Assembly (NCBI GenBank): GCA_027731885.1
Contig: JAQCAO010000024.1
Location: 1 to 14,425 of the forward strand
Reading direction: 5' to 3'
DNA from: Actinomycetota bacterium
GTDB taxonomy: Bacteria > Actinomycetota > Actinomycetes > Nanopelagicales > Nanopelagicaceae
Length of the DNA stretch: 14,425 nt
Shown: piece after piece, positions 7,578 to 14,425 of the stretch
Layout of the letters: every line of letters starts with the position of its first letter
How positions within the stretch are numbered: the stretch's first letter is position 1
Translations under genes and position numbers: made by a program
Notes under the pieces: generated by a model
The model's database searches: none
What the model saw: only the letters and a program-made list of their open reading frames with translations
Told to the model about the DNA's origin: nothing

Positions 7578-8612
7578 TTACAGTAGCGCGACTAGCGCAT
7601 CTCCAACTTCGGTAGTGCTGCGCTTCTTATCCCCGCGAGCAAGTAAATCAGCAGATACAGCAGCTTCGATTTCGCGAGCTGCTTCATCAAAACCCATGTG
7701 TTCAAGCAGCATCGCAACCGACATAACAGTTGCAGTTGGGTCAGCCAAATTCTTGCCGGCGATATCTGGTGCTGAACCGTGTACTGGTTCAAACATTGAT
7801 GGGAATTCGCGCGTTGGATTAATGTTTCCTGAGGCAGCAAGTCCGATTCCACCACAAATTGCCGCAGAAATATCGGTCAAGATATCTCCAAATAAGTTAT
7901 CTGAAACAACGACATCGAAACGCTCTGGACTATTTACAAAGAACATAGCAGCGGCATCAACGTGTAGGTAATCAGTAGTTACTGATGGGAACTCTTTGGC
8001 AACTTCTTCAAAGGTGCGCGTCCAAAGGCTTCCGGAATGAACAAGAACATTGTTCTTATGCACCAGAGTTAGCTTTTTGCGGTCACGCTTTTCAGCGCGT
8101 ACAAAGGCGTCGCGAATTACTCGCTCTGCGCCGCGACGGGTGTTAAGTGATTCTTCAGTTGCAATTTCATTAGCAGTTCCAATGGCGAGTGCACCACCTG
8201 CGCCAGAATATGGTCCTTCAGTGCCTTCGCGAATCACAATGAAATCGATCGGCGCTTTGGTGGCAAGTGGGCCTTTTACGCCAGCGCGCAGAAGAGCGGG
8301 ACGTAAGTTCACATAGTGATCAAAAGCAAAGCGAAGTTTTAGAAGTAATCCGCGCTCAAGAACACCACTTGGAACAGTTGGATCTCCGACTGCACCGAGC
8401 AAGATGACATCTGACTTAGCTAACTCTGCCATTACAGAATCTGGCAGGACTTCACCAGTGCGATGCCAGTATTTAGCACCTAAGTCATAATCAGTCTTCT
8501 CAAAAGTCACGCCATGCTTTGCAGCGACTTTATCCAGAACGCGAAGGCCCTGTGAGACTACCTCTGGACCGATGCCATCTCCGGCTATCACTGCCAGATT
8601 AATCTTCTTCAT
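7578..8612 (-). CDS. leuB: 3-isopropylmalate dehydrogenase
   Basis: NAD-dependent oxidative decarboxylase of leucine synthesis. Where citramalate synthase is used, as the neighbouring gene suggests, the same enzyme is expected to act on 3-methylmalate for isoleucine. The 344-residue protein starts with [12 protein letters not shown] (7-18). It shows [10 protein letters not shown] (128-137), the catalytic lysine K186 in VHKNNV, D219 in HVDAAAM and the family signature [11 protein letters not shown] (237-247, metal ligands D243 and D247). The NAD-binding loop [15 protein letters not shown] begins near 278. The ATG at 8610-8612 is preceded by AGGAAGGAAG, a strong binding site in the 11-nt gap after serA. 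One nucleotide separates it from ilvE. Tartrate or isocitrate dehydrogenase is less likely because of the operon and the short actinobacterial LeuB form. Confidence 0.95.
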   Translation of the reverse strand: MKKINLAVIAGDGIGPEVVSQGLRVLDKVAAKHGVTFEKTDYDLGAKYWHRTGEVLPDSVMAELAKSDVILLGAVGDPTVPSGVLERGLLLKLRFAFDHYVNLRPALLRAGVKGPLATKAPIDFIVIREGTEGPYSGAGGALAIGTANEIATEESLNTRRGAERVIRDAFVRAEKRDRKKLTLVHKNNVLVHSGSLWTRTFEEVAKEFPSVTTDYLHVDAAAMFFVNSPERFDVVVSDNLFGDILTDISAAICGGIGLAASGNINPTREFPSMFEPVHGSAPDIAGKNLADPTATVMSVAMLLEHMGFDEAAREIEAAVSADLLARGDKKRSTTEVGDALVALL

Positions 8613-8623
8613 TTTCTTCCTTC

Positions 8624-11255
<2,632 letters not shown>

Positions 11256-11277
11256 TTAGTTTTGTTTTTGAGTTATT

Positions 11278-11565
11278 TTAGTTCTGATAATCAGGCTGGG
11301 TGTCGTGCTTGGTATTGCTGATCGCACCTTCGAGAACTTCTTCGATACGGATCACATTAATCAACTTATCTAGCTGAGCAATTACTTGTTCGAGTGAGTG
11401 TCCTTCAACACTTACTTCAATAACCATCTTAGAAATCTTCGAGTTCTCGGTTGGGCCAACAACCAGCGAATCAATGTTGTAAGTACGGCGGGCAAAAAGA
11501 CCAGCTACACGAGCCAGCACGCCTGGTTCGTTTTCAACGAGAACTTCTAGTTTATGAATAGCCAT
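11278..11565 (-). CDS. ilvN: Acetolactate synthase small (regulatory) subunit, short ACT-only form
   Basis: Regulatory partner of IlvB that stimulates the enzyme and usually mediates valine feedback. Only 95 residues: an ACT domain (about 3-77) with the motif ENEPGVLARVAGLFARRTYNI split over 11-31 and ending LDKLINVIRIEEV. An 18-residue tail (AISNTKHDTQPDYQN at the end) follows. Typical actinobacterial IlvN is about 165-170 residues with a second C-terminal domain; that domain is absent. It is not hidden by a frameshift, because only 34 nt separate the stop from ilvC. The ATG overlaps the ilvB stop (TAATG), with AGGAG 7 nt upstream, so synthesis is coupled to IlvB. The size resembles the single-ACT E. 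coli IlvM. I infer altered or weaker valine feedback. Identity as IlvN is firm from sequence and position. Confidence 0.92.
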   Translation of the reverse strand: MAIHKLEVLVENEPGVLARVAGLFARRTYNIDSLVVGPTENSKISKMVIEVSVEGHSLEQVIAQLDKLINVIRIEEVLEGAISNTKHDTQPDYQN

Positions 11566-13325
11566 TAGAGCTCCTGCGAATCCCAGTCAGGCGCAGTTGC
11601 GCGCGCGATCATGATCTCATCGTTAGAAGTTCCTGCAGCAACCATCGGCCAAACCATCGCATCACGATGAACTCGGAAGTCAACCACGACCGGTTGGTCA
11701 TTGATTGACATCGCCTTTTCGATTGTTGCATCAACATCTGCTGGGTTCTCGCAAGAAAGTCCAACACATCCCATTGCTTCAGCGAGCATTGGAAAGTTAG
11801 GGACGCGCTTTGATTCCAAACTGGTATTTGAGTAACGGCTGTCATAGAACAAGGTCTGCCATTGGCGAACCATTCCTAAACTTTCATTATTGATAATTGC
11901 TACTTTGATTGGAATATTGTTTAGCGCACAAGTGACTAACTCTTGATTAGTCATTTGGAAGCAACCATCTCCATCAATCGCCCAAACTGTTGTATCTGGT
12001 GCACCGACCTTTGCGCCCATCGCTGCCGGAACGGCGTATCCCATCGTTCCCGCACCGCCTGAGTTAAGCCAGGTTCTTGGCTTTTCGTAGCTAATAAACT
12101 GTGATGCCCACATCTGGTGCTGACCAACGCCAGCAGCAAATATTGTGTCTGGTCCACAAATTTTTCCGAGACGTTCGATTACAAACTGAGGTGAGAGCGC
12201 ACCATCAGCAGGTGTGTCATATCCCAACGGGTAAGTCGCCTTTAACTTGTTTACGCTAGCCAACCAAGGAGCGAGATCCGCTCTCCCCTTCGCCAAAGTA
12301 GCGGTAAGCGCAGGAATTAAAGCTTTGATCGTCTCACGTAAATCACCAATAACAGCAACATCGGCATAACGGTTCTTACCGATTTCAGCAGGATCGATAT
12401 CTGCGTGAATAACCTTGGCATTTTGCGCAAAGGTCGAGAGTTTGCCAGTAACACGATCATCAAATCGTGCGCCTAAAGTGATAAGTAAGTCAGCCTTTTG
12501 AAGACCGGTTACCGCTGCAACTGTTCCGTGCATTCCGGGCATCCCCAGATGCAATGGGTGTGAATCTGGAAAAGCGCCACGCGCCATCAAAGTGGTTACG
12601 ACAGGTGCGCCAAGAAGTTCCGCGAGCTGCATAAGTTCACGTGAAGCATTGGCTTTGATAACCCCGCCACCAACGTAAAAGATTGGTTTTGCAGATTGGG
12701 CGATGAGCGCCGCCGCATCATTGATCGCGCTTTGATTTGGTTGGTTCTGTGGTTTGTACCCTGGTAAATCCATTGTGGTTGGCCACTCGTAAGTAGTCTG
12801 CTTTTGTAGCGCATCTTTAGCAATATCTACTAACACTGGGCCAGGGCGACCGGAAGTTGCAATGTGAAATGCTTCGGCAATAACGCGTGGAATCTCATCG
12901 GCGTTGGTCACAAGAAAGTTATGTTTAGTAAATGGCATCGTGATCCCGCGGATATCAGCTTCTTGAAAAGCATCGGTACCAATTGCAACAGATGGAACCT
13001 GGCCAGTAATCGCGACCATCGGAACTGAATCCATCGCTGCATCGGCAAGTGGAGTTACTAGATTTGTTGCGCCGGGTCCTGAGGTTGCGATACAAACTCC
13101 GGCGCGACCAGTTACTTGTGCATACCCAGTTGCTGCATGGCCTGCTCCTTGTTCGTGGCGGACCAAGATGTGGCGAATAGTTGAGTCATAAATCGGATCG
13201 TAAGCAGGAAGAATTGCGCCACCTGGAATTCCGAACATCACATCTACATTGGCAGCTTCTAGGCTTTTCACCAAAGAAGTTGCCCCAGTCATTGCGGTGC
13301 CGTTGGCAGTAGGTACGTGTGCCAT
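11565..13325 (-). CDS. ilvB: Acetolactate synthase (acetohydroxyacid synthase) large subunit
   Basis: ThDP-, Mg- and FAD-dependent condensation of pyruvate with pyruvate or 2-oxobutyrate, first common step of valine, leucine and isoleucine synthesis. The 586-residue catalytic subunit has three domains. The N-terminal PYR domain (about 15-180) carries catalytic glutamate E58 in [15 protein letters not shown]. The central FAD/Rossmann-like domain (about 195-335) includes [12 protein letters not shown]. The C-terminal PP domain (about 380-550) has the ThDP motif [12 protein letters not shown] (452-463) ending near NNESLG (479-484). ATG at 13323-13325 has an AAAGGAG binding site 7 nt upstream. 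First structural gene of the operon, 59 nt after the attenuator terminator, and it overlaps ilvN by one base. Other ThDP enzymes (glyoxylate carboligase, pyruvate oxidase) are excluded by the leader, ilvN and ilvC. Confidence 0.97.
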   Translation of the reverse strand: MAHVPTANGTAMTGATSLVKSLEAANVDVMFGIPGGAILPAYDPIYDSTIRHILVRHEQGAGHAATGYAQVTGRAGVCIATSGPGATNLVTPLADAAMDSVPMVAITGQVPSVAIGTDAFQEADIRGITMPFTKHNFLVTNADEIPRVIAEAFHIATSGRPGPVLVDIAKDALQKQTTYEWPTTMDLPGYKPQNQPNQSAINDAAALIAQSAKPIFYVGGGVIKANASRELMQLAELLGAPVVTTLMARGAFPDSHPLHLGMPGMHGTVAAVTGLQKADLLITLGARFDDRVTGKLSTFAQNAKVIHADIDPAEIGKNRYADVAVIGDLRETIKALIPALTATLAKGRADLAPWLASVNKLKATYPLGYDTPADGALSPQFVIERLGKICGPDTIFAAGVGQHQMWASQFISYEKPRTWLNSGGAGTMGYAVPAAMGAKVGAPDTTVWAIDGDGCFQMTNQELVTCALNNIPIKVAIINNESLGMVRQWQTLFYDSRYSNTSLESKRVPNFPMLAEAMGCVGLSCENPADVDATIEKAMSINDQPVVVDFRVHRDAMVWPMVAAGTSNDEIMIARATAPDWDSQEL

Positions 13326-13384
13326 CTTCTTACTCCTTTCCGTTCGAGTTAGTTACTTTCTTTTAAGTTCTTTGAAGAGAAATG

Positions 13385-13408
13385 AAAAAACCCTCAGATA
13401 TCTGAGGG
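13385..13408 (-). terminator. Intrinsic terminator of the ilvB leader (attenuator)
   Basis: The minus strand reads CCCTCAG-ATAT-CTGAGGG followed by six T. This is a perfect 7-bp stem with a tetraloop and a U-tract, the classical intrinsic terminator. It lies 59 nt upstream of ilvB and 23 nt after the leader peptide stop codon, on the same strand, so its role is to end transcription before the structural genes unless the leader ribosome stalls. It is asymmetric (no T-run for plus-strand transcription), which assigns it to the minus strand. Confidence 0.9.
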
Positions 13409-13432
13409 CGCGTGCTTTAAAAAGCCACGCGC
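13408..13432 (-). promoter_or_regulatory. Stem-loop between the leader peptide stop and the terminator (attenuator switch element)
   Basis: On the minus strand GCGCGTG (13426-13432) pairs perfectly with CACGCGC (13408-13414); after a bulged G the stem continues CTT/AAG around a small T/A loop. The 5' arm overlaps the last base of the leader stop codon, so a ribosome at the stop would block it, while one stalled on the Val codons would leave it free. It shares only one base (13408) with the terminator stem, so it is not a classical fully overlapping antiterminator. Function as pause or antitermination element is inferred. Confidence 0.65.
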
Positions 13433-13491
13433 TATCGAATCACCACCACAATTACTGAAGATGAAGAGATAAGCGCTAAAGTCTTTTGCAT
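13432..13491 (-). CDS. ilvB operon leader peptide (attenuation peptide)
   Basis: A 19-codon frame reads MQKTLALISSSSVIVVVIR and then TAG. Nine of 19 residues are Leu, Ile or Val, with a VIVVVI block (13-18) that includes three consecutive GTG codons just before the stop. It is placed between a promoter and a stem-loop plus intrinsic terminator in front of ilvB. That is the layout of ribosome-mediated attenuation: shortage of charged tRNA-Val/Ile would stall the ribosome here. The leader of the Corynebacterium glutamicum ilvBNC operon has a comparable valine-rich block. No proper Shine-Dalgarno precedes the ATG, and the predicted transcription start falls at about this ATG, so translation may be leaderless. 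The peptide is likely to have no function other than its translation. Confidence 0.85.
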   Translation of the reverse strand: MQKTLALISSSSVIVVVIR

Positions 13492-13497
13492 AGCCTT

Positions 13498-13527
13498 ATT
13501 CTCTAATGCCGAGAGCGCCTGAGTCAA
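13498..13527 (-). promoter_or_regulatory. Probable promoter of the ilvB operon
   Basis: On the minus strand TTGACT (13522-13527, five of six matches to TTGACA) is followed after 18 bp by GAGAAT (13498-13503, four of six to TATAAT); TAGAGA (13500-13505) with a 16-bp spacer is an alternative -10. Initiation would fall about 6-7 nt downstream, at or next to the leader peptide ATG at 13491. It lies between the ilvD stop and the leader peptide, so ilvB has its own promoter separate from ilvD. Confidence 0.6.
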
Positions 13528-13557
13528 GGTTTGAGATGTAAGTCTCAGATTGTGAAA

Positions 13558-14425
13558 CTACCCGCAGACCGCGCCCTGCGAGGCAGAGCCAACGGTCTTG
13601 GAGTACTTGGCTAAAACCCCGCGAGTGAATTTATGCGGAAGTGGATTCCAGCCAACTTTGCGGGATTCCAGTTCTGCTGCATCTACCAAGAGATCCAAGG
13701 TGCGAGCTTTAATATCAATCCGCACTAAATCACCATCTTTAATAAATGCAATTGGGCCACCATCAACGGCTTCAGGAGCAACGTGCCCCACACAGAGCCC
13801 GGTCGATCCACCAGAGAAACGTCCATCAGTTAACAATAAAACTGATTTGCCAAGGCCTGCGCCTTTGATTGCACCGGTGATCATTAACATCTCGCGCATA
13901 CCCGGTCCACCTTTTGGACCTTCGTATCGAATAACGACAACATCGCCTGCTTCAATCGTTCCATTTTGTAGCGCAGCCATTGCTGCTTGCTCACGTTCGA
14001 ATACACGGGCAGGTCCTTGGAAACTATCTATGCCGATTCCGGCTGTCTTACAAACAGCGCCATCCGAGGCAAGAGATCCACCCAGGATAGTTATTCCGAC
14101 GTCGGTCGAAAGTGGCGTTGCAATTGCGTGCAAAATGTCACCATCGACATCAGGAGGATTAATACCAGCAAGATTTTCGGCCATAGTTTTTCCTGTTACG
14201 GTCATTACATCGCCGTGTAATAAACCAGCATCAAGTAGCGCTTTCAAAATTACAGGAACGCCACCAACTTTATCCATATCGCTCATTACATAGCGACCAA
14301 ATGGTTTTAGATCTCCAAGTAGCGGAACTCGTGAACCGATGCGATGGAAATCATCTAGAGATAAATCAACTTCTGCCTCGTGCGCAATTGCTAGTAAATG
14401 AAGCACTGCATTTGTTGAACCACCA
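13558..14425 (-). CDS. ilvD: Dihydroxy-acid dehydratase, C-terminal half (5' end beyond window)
   Basis: IlvD is an iron-sulfur enzyme that dehydrates dihydroxy-isovalerate and dihydroxy-methylvalerate to the 2-oxoacids that IlvE transaminates. The frame is open to the window edge; 288 residues are visible, about half of the usual length near 560. An apparent start at 14404-14406 is an internal GTG codon, since the upstream residues GGSTNA plus [12 protein letters not shown] are the conserved family core. Other landmarks are [16 protein letters not shown], the [15 protein letters not shown] segment, [14 protein letters not shown], and the second family signature [23 protein letters not shown]. 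The cluster-binding cysteines of the N-terminal half are outside the window. It precedes ilvB on the same strand by 232 nt, a gap that contains a separate promoter, so it is functionally linked but probably transcribed independently at least in part. No clear terminator follows it. Confidence 0.95.
   Translation of the reverse strand, partial: GGSTNAVLHLLAIAHEAEVDLSLDDFHRIGSRVPLLGDLKPFGRYVMSDMDKVGGVPVILKALLDAGLLHGDVMTVTGKTMAENLAGINPPDVDGDILHAIATPLSTDVGITILGGSLASDGAVCKTAGIGIDSFQGPARVFEREQAAMAALQNGTIEAGDVVVIRYEGPKGGPGMREMLMITGAIKGAGLGKSVLLLTDGRFSGGSTGLCVGHVAPEAVDGGPIAFIKDGDLVRIDIKARTLDLLVDAAELESRKVGWNPLPHKFTRGVLAKYSKTVGSASQGAVCG

Noticed and set aside
13532..13547. Short inverted repeat TGAGA-6 nt-TCTCA between ilvD and the ilvB promoter
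   Set aside because: Only a 5-bp stem without a T-tract; too weak to call an ilvD terminator or an operator, though its position just upstream of the -35 was considered.
13598..14293. Plus-strand open frame of 231 codons opposite ilvD
   Set aside because: Its low-complexity Ser/Pro/Ile composition mirrors the antisense of ilvD codons, and it has no family resemblance.
14404..14406. Apparent ilvD start codon (GTG)
   Set aside because: The frame stays open upstream and encodes the conserved GGSTNA residues, so the gene is cut by the window edge.

Overview
The window reads as a continuous stretch of a small-genome actinobacterium (Actinomycetota). The evidence is gene content and order. The order rpsB-tsf-pyrH-frr-cdsA and the cluster ilvB-ilvN-ilvC-serA-leuB-ilvE-cimA are both familiar from Streptomyces and Mycobacterium. 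SerA, IlvC and EF-Ts also look actinobacterial, and there is an actinobacterial-style valine-rich ilvB leader peptide. The base composition is clearly less GC-rich than in soil actinobacteria, and genes are packed with 1-nt overlaps and very short spacers. This fits a streamlined planktonic lineage such as freshwater acI (Nanopelagicales); that placement is inference, since no rRNA or marker tree was available.

Every supported gene lies on the minus strand, so transcription runs from high to low coordinates. First comes the 3' half of ilvD (13558 to the window end). A 232-nt intergenic region follows, with a promoter, a 19-residue leader peptide rich in Leu/Ile/Val, a stem-loop and a textbook intrinsic terminator: the attenuator of the ilvB operon. 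The operon is ilvB, ilvN, ilvC, serA, leuB, ilvE, cimA and probably xerC as its last gene. Junctions are overlaps or gaps of 1 to 34 nt. These enzymes make branched-chain amino acids from pyruvate (acetolactate synthase, ketol-acid reductoisomerase, dihydroxyacid dehydratase, transaminase). They also include citramalate synthase for isoleucine, isopropylmalate dehydrogenase shared by leucine and isoleucine, and the first enzyme of serine synthesis. No leuA, leuC, leuD or ilvA is present in the window.

A GC-rich stem-loop just after xerC probably marks the operon end. The next 230 nt form the upstream/leader region of rpsB, with several stem-loops, one next to the rpsB ribosome binding site. 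Then comes the translation/housekeeping operon rpsB (S2), tsf (EF-Ts), pyrH (UMP kinase), frr (ribosome recycling factor) and cdsA (cut by the window start). Small hairpins abut the stop codons of tsf and pyrH.

The most interesting points are: the ilvB attenuator, with an apparently leaderless leader peptide and no obvious classical antiterminator; an IlvN of only 95 residues that consists of the ACT domain alone; xerC placed at the tail of an amino-acid operon; and the structured rpsB leader. No mobile element, CRISPR array, tRNA or rRNA was seen, and I found no convincing wholly new system.
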